Positions 26,381-34,185 of a stretch of 64,000 bases of DNA are shown here, piece by piece. Numbering within the stretch: position 1 is the first letter of the stretch; each line of letters begins with the position of its first letter. The notes beneath the pieces were generated by a model, which was not told where the DNA came from, did not search any database, and saw only the letters and a list, made by a program, of their open reading frames with translations. The position numbers and the translations under genes are program-made. Source of the stretch: Halohasta litorea (GTDB lineage: Archaea; Halobacteriota; Halobacteria; Halobacteriales; Haloferacaceae); NCBI RefSeq assembly GCF_024494645.1, contig NZ_JANHDJ010000007.1, positions 186,001 through 250,000 on the forward strand. The letters run 5' to 3'.

Positions 26381-26476
26381 GCGGTAATTCTTCCGGCCGA
26401 CCACTCTGTCGTCTCCCGGTTCCGGTTCTCACGCCCGGCCCGGTTTCGATCCTTCATGGCTGATAATAATAAAAGC

Positions 26477-26484
26477 TATATTTA
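26477..26484 (+). promoter_or_regulatory. TATA box of trpB
   Basis: TATATTTA centred about 25 nt before the trpB ATG, which fits a leaderless transcript. Confidence 0.6.
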
Positions 26485-26504
26485 CACCCAACTGTCTTTG
26501 TTCC

Positions 26505-27659
26505 ATGTCCGGTGAATTTGAAGAATTCGGTGGTCGACACGTTCCCGAAGCACTAGAGGAGCCGCTCGCCCAACTCGCGGAGGCGTTTGATACTGTCGTC
26601 CCCAGCGAGGAGTTCCAGGAGGAGTTCCAATACTACCTCAAGCACTACGGCGGTCGGCCGACGCCCGTCTTCTACGCCGACACGCTCTCGGAGATCTACG
26701 GCGCGGAGATCTACTTCAAACACGAGGATCTGCTCCACGGCGGGGCCCACAAGCTCAACAACGCCCTCGGGCAGGCGCTGCTGGCCAAACACGCAGGCAA
26801 GGAGCGCCTCATCGCCGAGACTGGCGCGGGCCAACACGGCACCGCGACCGCGATGGTTGGCGCGCTGCTGGACTTGCCCGTGACGGTCTATATGGGCACC
26901 AAAGACATCGGTCGACAGGAGATGAACGTCTTCCGGATGCGGCTGATGGGAGCCGAAGTCGAACCGGTCACTCGCGGCAACAAGGGCCTCGCGGAGGCCG
27001 TCGACGCCGCCCTCGAAGACTTCGCCCAGAACATGGAGGAGACCCACTACCTCGTGGGGAGCGCGGTCGGCCCCGACCCCTTCCCGCGGATGGTCCGGGA
27101 GTTCCAGTCGGTGATCGGCACGGAGGCCCGCGAGCAGATCCAGGAGCTCCACGGCGAGCTCCCCGACGCCTGTGTCGCCTGTGTCGGCGGCGGCTCGAAC
27201 GCCATCGGGCTGTTCAGCGCCTTCCTCGACGACGATGTGGCGCTCTACGGCGCGGAACCCGGCGGGACCGACGACACCCACCACTCCGCGCCGCTCTCTA
27301 AGTCGAAACAGGAGGAGCCCCAGATCTTCCAGGGGATGAAGACCCAGGTCATCGACGACGACACCGAGAATCATTCGGTCTCCGCGGGTCTGGACTACCC
27401 CGCCGTGGGCCCGGAACACGCCGCCCTTCAGTCGCTCGGCCGGGCGGAGTACCACGCGATCACCGACGAGGAGGCCCTCGACGCGTTCCAGGAACTCAGT
27501 CAGGCCGAGGGGATCATTCCGGCCCTCGAACCGAGCCACGCGATCGCGCTGGCGAAGAAACTCGCACACGAAGACCGCCACGACACGATTCTCGTGAACC
27601 TCTGTGGGCGCGGTGACAAGGATATGCAGACCGCCGCCGAGCACTTCGACCTCTCCTGA
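26505..27659 (+). CDS. trpB: Tryptophan synthase beta chain
   Basis: 384-residue PLP enzyme condensing indole with serine. The Schiff-base lysine is Lys83 in GAHKLNNALGQALL, the catalytic glutamate is in AETGAGQHG, and the phosphate-binding loop is CVGGGSNAIGLF near 228. It is a TrpB1-type sequence, yet no trpA or other trp gene is in this window, so it is a stand-alone copy here; the alpha subunit may be elsewhere. Supported by a well-placed TATA box. The C-terminus LCGRGDKDMQ is canonical. Confidence 0.95.
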   Translation: MSGEFEEFGGRHVPEALEEPLAQLAEAFDTVVPSEEFQEEFQYYLKHYGGRPTPVFYADTLSEIYGAEIYFKHEDLLHGGAHKLNNALGQALLAKHAGKERLIAETGAGQHGTATAMVGALLDLPVTVYMGTKDIGRQEMNVFRMRLMGAEVEPVTRGNKGLAEAVDAALEDFAQNMEETHYLVGSAVGPDPFPRMVREFQSVIGTEAREQIQELHGELPDACVACVGGGSNAIGLFSAFLDDDVALYGAEPGGTDDTHHSAPLSKSKQEEPQIFQGMKTQVIDDDTENHSVSAGLDYPAVGPEHAALQSLGRAEYHAITDEEALDAFQELSQAEGIIPALEPSHAIALAKKLAHEDRHDTILVNLCGRGDKDMQTAAEHFDLS

Positions 27660-27710
27660 GGCTGTCGACGGATCGCCGACTGGCCCATCGGGAGGGGCGC
27701 TGTCGACTGT

Positions 27711-28763
27711 TCACTCGTCAGTGGATGATCGCACCCGCCGACCGAGCACACCGATACCCGCGATTGTCGTCACCACCATTCCTACCCGCAACAGACTACC
27801 GTCAGAACCTGTCTCACGTACCTCTGACCGGGGGACACTCGCCCGATCCAGCTGGACAGCGCCGATGAAGACTGTGTCACCGTCGACAACCGGTTCGTGA
27901 ACCCTCCACGTCCGCTCCCGGAGTTCGCGCTCATCGTAGTCGATCTGTTTGATATCTCTGGCCTCGAACGACCACACCACGTCTTCGTTTTCGACTGCCT
28001 CTATCACGTCGTCACGTCGAGCGACCTCCAGTCCGTCCGAACTGGACTGCGACGTGTTCGTCTCGCTGGTCTCGGCGGCTGTGGGTGGCTCGCGTTTCTC
28101 GCCCGTCTCCAGATCGTATGCGTCGACGGTGTCGGCCGACGGGTCGTCGATAGAGACGATGCCGTCGGTAACCGCTGGCTGGGTGTCGATGTCGCTGTCC
28201 CTCTCGACGGACCACTCGACCCGCCCCGTCTCGGCATCGAGGCCGATGAGTTCGTACCGCTCGGGACGGTCGTTCCGACAGGCGACGACCACCCCCTCGG
28301 CGACGGTCGGTGTCACGAAGTTGTAGTCGTCGAGATCGAACTCCCATTCAACGCTGCCATCGAATGTCACCGCGAACAGTGTGCCCGTATTAACGTAGAC
28401 CCTCTCGTCGGTCTCGGTGATTCCCGGCTGTGTCGACGCCGACGACCGTCTTCGTGGCATTCCGCCACCGAGTTCCCACTGTGTCCGGCCACGCTCCCGA
28501 TCCAGCGCGCGAACGCTCGTGTGACTGGCCGTATACACCGCCTCATCGGTAACGATTGGCTGCCCGTAGACGCTGTCTGTCTCTGTGCGCCACCGCTCGG
28601 ACCCGTCTCTCAGGTCGACCGCATACACAACCCCATGGACTGGCCAGAGCGGTTCGTCTGATGCCCGTACTCGTGAGGCCGAGAGACACCCGATGCCACC
28701 GGCCATCATGAGCGCCAGTGTCGACCGCCTCGACAGTCGACACCCAATCCTGCTTCGATTCAT
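27711..28763 (-). CDS. PQQ-type beta-propeller repeat protein, membrane-anchored
   Basis: 350 residues. The N-terminus has a twin-arginine-like signal (RLSRRSTLALMMAGGIG) and the C-terminus a hydrophobic segment (LLRVGMVVTTIAGIGVLG, about 325-342) followed by charged residues. The central part has repeated blades such as VVYAVDLRDGSERWRTE, AVYTASHTSVRALDRERG and YELIGLDAETGRVEWSVE, as in BamB/PQQ propellers. Probably an extracellular scaffold anchored at the C-terminus; no catalytic residues seen. Divergent from the aminotransferase gene. Confidence 0.78.
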   Translation of the reverse strand: MNRSRIGCRLSRRSTLALMMAGGIGCLSASRVRASDEPLWPVHGVVYAVDLRDGSERWRTETDSVYGQPIVTDEAVYTASHTSVRALDRERGRTQWELGGGMPRRRSSASTQPGITETDERVYVNTGTLFAVTFDGSVEWEFDLDDYNFVTPTVAEGVVVACRNDRPERYELIGLDAETGRVEWSVERDSDIDTQPAVTDGIVSIDDPSADTVDAYDLETGEKREPPTAAETSETNTSQSSSDGLEVARRDDVIEAVENEDVVWSFEARDIKQIDYDERELRERTWRVHEPVVDGDTVFIGAVQLDRASVPRSEVRETGSDGSLLRVGMVVTTIAGIGVLGRRVRSSTDE

Positions 28764-28926
28764 TTCTTCATGTTGTATGGATAACCGGAAAGTACTTTGT
28801 GGGGATTATTCTGGTTTTGCACCGCTCGTGTGGTCGACCCTCGGACCACTGCGCACGGTCGACGCACGACAGTATCAAAACTACCATGGCCTCTCGCTAC
28901 CCACCAACAGCCACAAGGTGGATTTC

Positions 28927-30039
28927 GTGACGAAAAAACAGGAGTATACGGACGACTATCGAGACAAGACGCTGTACATCCCCGGCCCGACCGAAGTCCG
29001 CGAGGACGTCATCCAGGAGATGGCCCAACCGATGTTCGGCCACCGGATGGACCGGATGACCGACCTCTACACCACGATCGTCGAGGACACCAAGGAGTTC
29101 CTCGGCACCGAGAACAACGTCATCATCCTCACCGGCTCCGGCACCGAGTTCTGGGAGGCCTCAACGCTCAACCTCGTCGACGAGAACATCCTCGTTCCGA
29201 CCTGCGGGAGTTTCAGCGAGCGCCACGCCAACGTCGCCGAGCGACTCGGCAAGAACGTCGACCGGCTCGAATACGAATGGGGCCAAGCCGTCAAACCCGA
29301 GGACATCCGCGAAGAGCTCGAAACCAGCGACAAACACTACGACGTCGTCGCCACGGTCATGAACGAGAGTTCGACCGGCGTTCGCAACCCCGTCGAGGAG
29401 ATCGGCGACGTGGTCGACGAGTACCCCGACACCTACTTCGTCGTCGACGCGGTGTCGTGTCTCGGCGGTGACTACGTCGACATCGACGACCACGGGATCG
29501 ACGTAATCTTCGCCTCGACCCAGAAGGCCTTCGCCATGCCTCCTGGACTCGCGGTCTGTGTCGTCAGCGACGAGGCCTACGACCGAGAGGTCGAAAAGGA
29601 CGAAGCCTCATGGTATGGCGGCTTCCAGCGCTGTCTCGACTACTACGACCGGAAGGGCCAGACCCACTCGACGCCCGCGATCCCGATCATGCTGGCCTAC
29701 CGCAAGCAGATGAAATATATGCTTGAGGAGACCCACGAGGGCCGTGCTGAGCGCCACACCGAGATGGCCGAGTACGTCCAAGACTGGGCCGAGGAACACT
29801 TCGCCATGTTCCCCGAGGAGGGCTACGAGTCGAAAACGGTCGCCTGTATCGAAAATACACAGGGGATCGATGTCGCCGAGACGATCGAGACGATCAACGA
29901 GGAGTACGATATGGCCTTCTCGAACGGCTACGGCTCCCAACTCGGTGAGAAAACGTTCCGCATCGGCCACATGGGCGAACACGACGTGGAGTCGATCAAA
30001 GCGCTGACCGACGCCATCGAAGAGGTCGCTGACTTATAA
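28927..30039 (+). CDS. Class V aminotransferase (alanine/serine-glyoxylate type)
   Basis: 370 residues from a GTG at 28927 (VTKKQEYTDDYRDKTLYIPG). Homologues begin with this segment, so the in-frame open stretch back to 28585 is not used. The fold-type I PLP lysine is in FASTQKAFAMPPG near 198; TPGPT-like IPGPTEVRED opens the fold. Class V enzymes of this group convert glyoxylate or serve as serine-pyruvate aminotransferase; substrate is not determined. It stands alone, with a hairpin downstream. Confidence 0.88.
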   Translation: MTKKQEYTDDYRDKTLYIPGPTEVREDVIQEMAQPMFGHRMDRMTDLYTTIVEDTKEFLGTENNVIILTGSGTEFWEASTLNLVDENILVPTCGSFSERHANVAERLGKNVDRLEYEWGQAVKPEDIREELETSDKHYDVVATVMNESSTGVRNPVEEIGDVVDEYPDTYFVVDAVSCLGGDYVDIDDHGIDVIFASTQKAFAMPPGLAVCVVSDEAYDREVEKDEASWYGGFQRCLDYYDRKGQTHSTPAIPIMLAYRKQMKYMLEETHEGRAERHTEMAEYVQDWAEEHFAMFPEEGYESKTVACIENTQGIDVAETIETINEEYDMAFSNGYGSQLGEKTFRIGHMGEHDVESIKALTDAIEEVADL

Positions 30040-30106
30040 ACGGCGCTCGGTGGGGTGGTGTGTCGACGATCGATTTTCTGTCTCTATCTTTATCTGCAAG
30101 ACTGTG

Positions 30107-30125
30107 ACCGCGCGTCTTGCGCGGT
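30107..30125 (+). terminator. Hairpin with T-rich tail after the aminotransferase gene
   Basis: ACCGCGC-GTCTT-GCGCGGT forms a perfect 7 bp stem, followed by ATTTCTTATC, 68 nt beyond the stop codon. Confidence 0.45.
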
Positions 30126-30293
30126 ATTTCTTATCAGATATAGCTAGTGTTGAGTCACTTCTGATGAATACAGAGGGGGTAATCAGTACCCAACCACTGT
30201 TGATATAGCCCGGGAAATAGAAGACGTATCTCTCAAACGAGACTAGATTCGGAGCAGAACTCCTTGATCGGCCAGTACGAGATTCAGCGTGCG

Positions 30294-30797
30294 TCACTCT
30301 TGGGTGAAGGAACACCGTCTGACGTAGCCGTCGTCGTCACAGGCTTCTAGGAGGGAAATGGTAAGGCGCTTCCCATCGACGAAATCGGTGGTGGCATCGT
30401 AGTTTTGATATTCGGCGGCCGCAACCACGCACTTAACCCCCCTTTCTGCCGCGAACGCACTGATTGATTCCTCGGTCTCTTCCTCTCCGTCCCGACGGAC
30501 ACGAACAGAGTAGTCACCGGCAGCTTCCCCCCACGAGCACTCAGCGATGGCACCATCACTTGCCACGCCGGGGTCATGGTATTCTGCTGCATCGACTTCG
30601 TGCGATGATTCGTGAACGACGTTGCCACCTCTCTCAACAATGAGCGTGAACGTATGGCTGGATTCTGGATCGACATTGTGGACGCCGAACCAGCCGAGTT
30701 GGGCCTTCTGTCGGTTGGAACCGCGTATCGATCCGAGACAACCCGCGCTACAGACGGTCACTCCAAGAGCGGCGGAGAGGAGGGCACGACGGCGCAT
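30294..30797 (-). CDS. Predicted lipoprotein of unknown function
   Basis: 167 residues from MRRRALLSAALGVTVCSAGC; arginines, hydrophobic core and lipobox CSAGC (Cys20) indicate a Tat-type lipoprotein. The mature part has an Ig-like/halocyanin-style beta-rich composition (HNVDPESSHTFTLIVERGG, DYSVRVRRDG), resembling haloarchaeal lipoproteins of unknown role. An ATG three codons earlier is possible. Two further cysteines near the end could form a disulphide. First gene of the accessory stretch. Confidence 0.65.
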   Translation of the reverse strand: MRRRALLSAALGVTVCSAGCLGSIRGSNRQKAQLGWFGVHNVDPESSHTFTLIVERGGNVVHESSHEVDAAEYHDPGVASDGAIAECSWGEAAGDYSVRVRRDGEEETEESISAFAAERGVKCVVAAAEYQNYDATTDFVDGKRLTISLLEACDDDGYVRRCSFTQE

Positions 30798-30993
30798 AAC
30801 GACCACTATTCATCGAGCGATCATAGTCATTTTACTAGCGTTTCACAACCAGAAACCAACCGGGAGTTACAACCAGTTGAACGATAACTTGTCTGTCTGG
30901 ATTGGGCCTTTAGGATTCGGAAAGATGTTCTCTCTTGGGTAATGATACTCATACTATTATTTCCCATCCTTCTGATTGCTGGTCTCCAATACA

Positions 30994-31329
30994 TCAACAT
31001 TCTGTAGGTGCCAATTCGAGATACCAGATCTGGCAAAAGCTTTCGTGCAAGACTCGCGTGTTGTATTCAGCAGTCGATTCGTACCACATCTCATAAATGT
31101 TGCAGACGTACTTGCCAGACCCGTCCTCTAAGTAGAGCAACTCGTTCAGCAGATCAGTCGTTGGTATGTAACTTCCCTCTTGTCGTAGAATGGTGTATTC
31201 TCCGACAAGCAGAACTACCCCATCGTTCGCGTGGTCTGTGACGAGAAGGTTGCAAGACTGCGAACGCAGGTCGGCTATTTTTCCTACACTTTCCCGCAAC
31301 CTCCGACCAATACTCTGTATATGTTTCAT
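30994..31329 (-). CDS. Hypothetical protein, AT-richer accessory gene
   Basis: 111 residues, MKHIQSIGRRLRESVGKIADL onward, with no TM segment and several aromatic residues and cysteines toward the C-terminus (YVCNIYEMWY, FCQIWYLEL). Codon use is AT-richer than the core genes. A perfect 8 bp inverted repeat sits 4 nt upstream of the ATG. Its ADLRSQSC segment reappears as a fragment with an internal stop codon at 32117-32143. No family recognised. Confidence 0.5.
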   Translation of the reverse strand: MKHIQSIGRRLRESVGKIADLRSQSCNLLVTDHANDGVVLLVGEYTILRQEGSYIPTTDLLNELLYLEDGSGKYVCNIYEMWYESTAEYNTRVLHESFCQIWYLELAPTEC

Positions 31330-31332
31330 AGG

Positions 31333-31353
31333 AATACACCATTGCGGTGTATT
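31333..31353. promoter_or_regulatory. Inverted repeat between divergent accessory genes
   Basis: AATACACC-ATTGC-GGTGTATT, a perfect 8 bp dyad with 5 nt loop, in the 82 bp between genes at 31329 (minus) and 31412 (plus). Position suggests an operator covering the minus-strand start. Confidence 0.5.
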
Positions 31354-31411
31354 TTCACACTGAAATAATACTTATCGGTGCAAATAAGTAGAAATTAGCT
31401 AATCATGTCCT

Positions 31412-32023
31412 ATGGAAATTACACAAAATCAGAACACTGTGAGAGAACGCGGAGTGATAGATCGTGTTCAACACCTTGCCTCGGAAGCCAATCCGGCATT
31501 CGCTACGGGAAGTATTATTGTGCCACTCACAGTTCTTGCTATCAGCGTCGTGTTACAAAGTCCACAACTCTTGTTTTATACGCACGTCGCTGCCGGGGCA
31601 GTATGGTTTGGGTTCGCTCTGATTTTCCCTGCAGTTATTGGGCCAGCACTGGGCGGGCTCGACGATGAGAACACTATCGCAGTCACGACTCAACTCACAC
31701 CGAAGCTAGTATTTTTCATTTTGGGCTTCTCGTTCACGACGGTACTGTCCGGCACGGTACTACTTACTACCGAATGGGGACTCGGATACGGATTCTCTGG
31801 ACTATGGTCCTCAGCATCACTCGGCCTCGGTTGGGGGTTGTTTTTCTTCGGACTCGTTGTTCCGAATCGAATTCATTTACAGGCCTACTACGAGAGTCGT
31901 TCTGAGAAACCCGATTTTGACCGCTTGGCGGCTATTGAGAAGCGAAACGCGCTGATTGGGATCGTTGAGGCTATTGCAATGCTGGGGATTATTTTCTTGA
32001 TGACCGGCCTGCGCCTTGGATAA
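31412..32023 (+). CDS. Polytopic membrane protein (CopD/DUF2269-like)
   Basis: 203 residues with about five TM segments. The sequence FYTHVAAGAVWFGFALIFPA resembles the His-containing first helices of CopD-like and DUF2269 membrane proteins (HVxxGxxWFG), and the last third has ALIGIVEAIAMLGIIFLMTG. These families are often linked to copper or haem biology, but the assignment is only by motif. AT-rich relative to neighbours. A nearby ATG at 31405 in another frame is not used. Confidence 0.6.
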   Translation: MEITQNQNTVRERGVIDRVQHLASEANPAFATGSIIVPLTVLAISVVLQSPQLLFYTHVAAGAVWFGFALIFPAVIGPALGGLDDENTIAVTTQLTPKLVFFILGFSFTTVLSGTVLLTTEWGLGYGFSGLWSSASLGLGWGLFFFGLVVPNRIHLQAYYESRSEKPDFDRLAAIEKRNALIGIVEAIAMLGIIFLMTGLRLG

Positions 32024-32220
32024 CGGAGGCTATATCGTTCTCTCTTCGCTTGCCTGCGAATCTGAGTCAAGCAGTGCTACATTGGTTCGTCGACAGGGTA
32101 GTATCAATTGAGTCTCTGCAAGACTATGAACGCAAATCGGCTACCGATCAGCCGTCATTGGTGGTCGCGTTGTGTGGTCGGTACGAGAATGAATTTATCG
32201 GTGGATTGTAGTGTTCGTGT

Positions 32221-32337
32221 ATGCATTCCCTGTTGTCACGTCGTCAACTCCTCCACGTTTCGACGCTGGTATTCATCCCAGCTTCAGGCTGTCTTAACGT
32301 AGGGCTTAGAAAACAGAAAAACAGAAAAACAGTATGA
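32221..32337 (+). CDS. 38-residue mini-lipoprotein or truncated lipoprotein signal
   Basis: ATG at 32221 opens MHSLLSRRQLLHVSTLVF followed by IPASGC, a complete Tat-style lipoprotein signal (Arg-Arg, hydrophobic core, lipobox with Cys24), then only 14 further residues rich in Lys and Asn before TGA. The stop overlaps the next ATG as ATGA (32334). It could be a true mini-lipoprotein translationally coupled to its neighbour, or the head of a broken lipoprotein gene. A short AAAAACAG direct repeat causes the basic tail. Confidence 0.45.
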   Translation: MHSLLSRRQLLHVSTLVFIPASGCLNVGLRKQKNRKTV

Positions 32338-32594
32338 GTGACGATACGCAAGAAGAACAAACGGACCGTTCACAACAAAACATTCACAATCCACATAGGG
32401 TCGGTCAAATCGACCCGTCTTTCAGAAACGACAAGCACTACATCGGATTGAACACCGCATTGGTTTTATTAGTCATATCTGTCTTGATACACGTATCAGA
32501 TCTCTATTCATCCATCATCGCAGGTAGTGTATTTGTGCTTGCTATACTTGTTGCAGTAGTTTCGTTTCCATACAATTCATTCCAGGAAGAGTGA
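32334..32594 (+). CDS. Small protein with two TM segments
   Basis: 86 residues: hydrophilic Gln/Asn-rich N-terminus to about 38, then LNTALVLLVISVLIHVSD and SIIAGSVFVLAILVAVVSF, ending NSFQEE. Overlaps the upstream mini-lipoprotein by 4 nt, so the two are probably coupled. AT-rich, no recognised family. Confidence 0.55.
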   Translation: MSDDTQEEQTDRSQQNIHNPHRVGQIDPSFRNDKHYIGLNTALVLLVISVLIHVSDLYSSIIAGSVFVLAILVAVVSFPYNSFQEE

Positions 32595-32794
32595 TACAGT
32601 TCTACAGGACGACAACTGTTGGTATCATGCCCCTGGGGTGATTTACGGACGTTACTACAGGAGACAACTGCTCAGTCTCCTCGGTCCGTATATTGTTGAC
32701 TACACCAGCACGATTATGTAGTCTATCTCACAATAGTCGACTATCGGCGCAGACCTCCCCACCCCAATTGCGCCCCAACAGGTGACAAATCACG

Positions 32795-33382
32795 ATGCAC
32801 TCCCTCCCCATCACTCGTATGGCCGCCGTCTGCAAGGGGTACGGGCCCGGTCGACTGCCGTATGCCGACCGCCGAGAGATCGGTGCGGGGTATGCGATGG
32901 CGACCACCGCGATGGTTGCGGCGGTGACGTTCGTCCTCATCGGACAGATTCCCGGTGTTTCGGAAGCGACGACTATCGGGCCGTTCTGGTTCGGCTATCT
33001 CGGAATCCCCTCAGGTATTGCAGCTGTACAGACTGCTGCGGCAGCGATCCCAGTGGTTATGCCGTCGGCGTTCGTCTCCGGCGTCGTTGTATGGCGGGTG
33101 GCCTCGTCCGAACACTCGCGGTTCGGTTCCGTTGCCGGAGTGGCGGCGACAGGGCTGACCTATCCCATCGGAAGCCTCGTTGTCGGTGGTGTCTTGACGA
33201 TTCCGAGCGTCCTCCAGGACCTTGGCCAACTCCGCCTGCTGTCGCTGGTGTCCGAACTCCTGGCTGGGACGGCCTACCTTGGTCTTTTCTTCGGAATCCC
33301 GGTCTTCGTGTTTACGTTCTGGCTGACGCTGCCGCTGGGCGCGCTCGGCGGTTCGATCTACGAACGCACTCGAACGGCCTAA
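32795..33382 (+). CDS. Polytopic membrane protein, unknown function
   Basis: 195 residues with about five hydrophobic segments, small-residue rich (AMATTAMVAAVTFVLIG, VVGGVLTIPSVLQDLG). GC content returns to the core level here. A second ATG eight codons later is possible. A 200 bp gap upstream shows no RNA or repeat that I can recognise. No family assigned. Confidence 0.6.
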   Translation: MHSLPITRMAAVCKGYGPGRLPYADRREIGAGYAMATTAMVAAVTFVLIGQIPGVSEATTIGPFWFGYLGIPSGIAAVQTAAAAIPVVMPSAFVSGVVVWRVASSEHSRFGSVAGVAATGLTYPIGSLVVGGVLTIPSVLQDLGQLRLLSLVSELLAGTAYLGLFFGIPVFVFTFWLTLPLGALGGSIYERTRTA

Positions 33383-33577
33383 CACCGCCGATCGATGAAC
33401 GCCGGACACGCACGAAATACGTGACTGGCGCCGACAGCAGATCGTCGACTGATACCCTCAAACTGTGTTATATGTTAACAGCTATTGTGATGTGCGCGAA
33501 ACGTAGGTCGATGTACTCAGCGTGCCGTCGGTCGGACTGCGAGACCCCCATGTCGTGAGTGCGTCCGGAGGACTCTC

Positions 33578-33970
33578 ATGAACATCGCCAAAGACGACAT
33601 TCCTGCCCGAATCGACACCCCGAATGCTGTGGCTCGCCACCAGCCCGAGTTCGGTGACGTGACGGAGTACGGCCCCCTCGCCGCGGAGTATTTCACCCTC
33701 ACGGAAGGAACCGACATCACCGCGCTCCTCAGCGGCCTCGAAGACGACCGCTGCCAGTCGCCCCACTGGGGGTATATCGTCAGTGGCACGCTGACGGTCA
33801 CCTACAGCGACGGCAGCGAGGAGGTCGACACGGCCGGAGATATGTTCTACTGGCCGCCCGGCCACACCCTCCGGGCTGACGAGGACACTGATTTCGTCCT
33901 ATTCAGTCCCCAGCAGGAACACGGCGAGGTTATCGAGCAGATTCGAACCAACATGGAACAGTCGACCTGA
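33578..33970 (+). CDS. Cupin-domain protein
   Basis: 130 residues with a single cupin barrel: HWGYIVSGTLTVTYSDGSEE (first motif, residues about 63-82) and DMFYWPPGHTLRADEDTDF (second). Metal-binding His and Glu are partly replaced, so binding or sensing rather than catalysis is possible. Stand-alone gene between two gaps of about 200 bp. Upstream TATA-like GTGTTATATG lies about 110 nt away. Confidence 0.75.
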   Translation: MNIAKDDIPARIDTPNAVARHQPEFGDVTEYGPLAAEYFTLTEGTDITALLSGLEDDRCQSPHWGYIVSGTLTVTYSDGSEEVDTAGDMFYWPPGHTLRADEDTDFVLFSPQQEHGEVIEQIRTNMEQST

Positions 33971-34185
33971 GAGTAGCTCGTTAGCAGCGCTACCGACGGA
34001 ACCGTAGCGGTTGCTGACCCGTAGCTACTCGATGCTGAAACGGCCGGACAGTCGACGGCATCTGTTGGTGTTTATTACCATTTCGTACCGGTCTCTTTTC
34101 AAAGAAAATCAAGGCAGATATCCCGAGGCAATTTACACCATTGAGTGGCTGTTGCGACCAGCCACGACGATCCGCCACTTCGCTC

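Noticed and set aside
30034-30315. 93-codon minus-strand frame after the aminotransferase gene
   Set aside because: It crosses the hairpin terminator, has no promoter or RBS, and shows no motif; the region looks non-coding.
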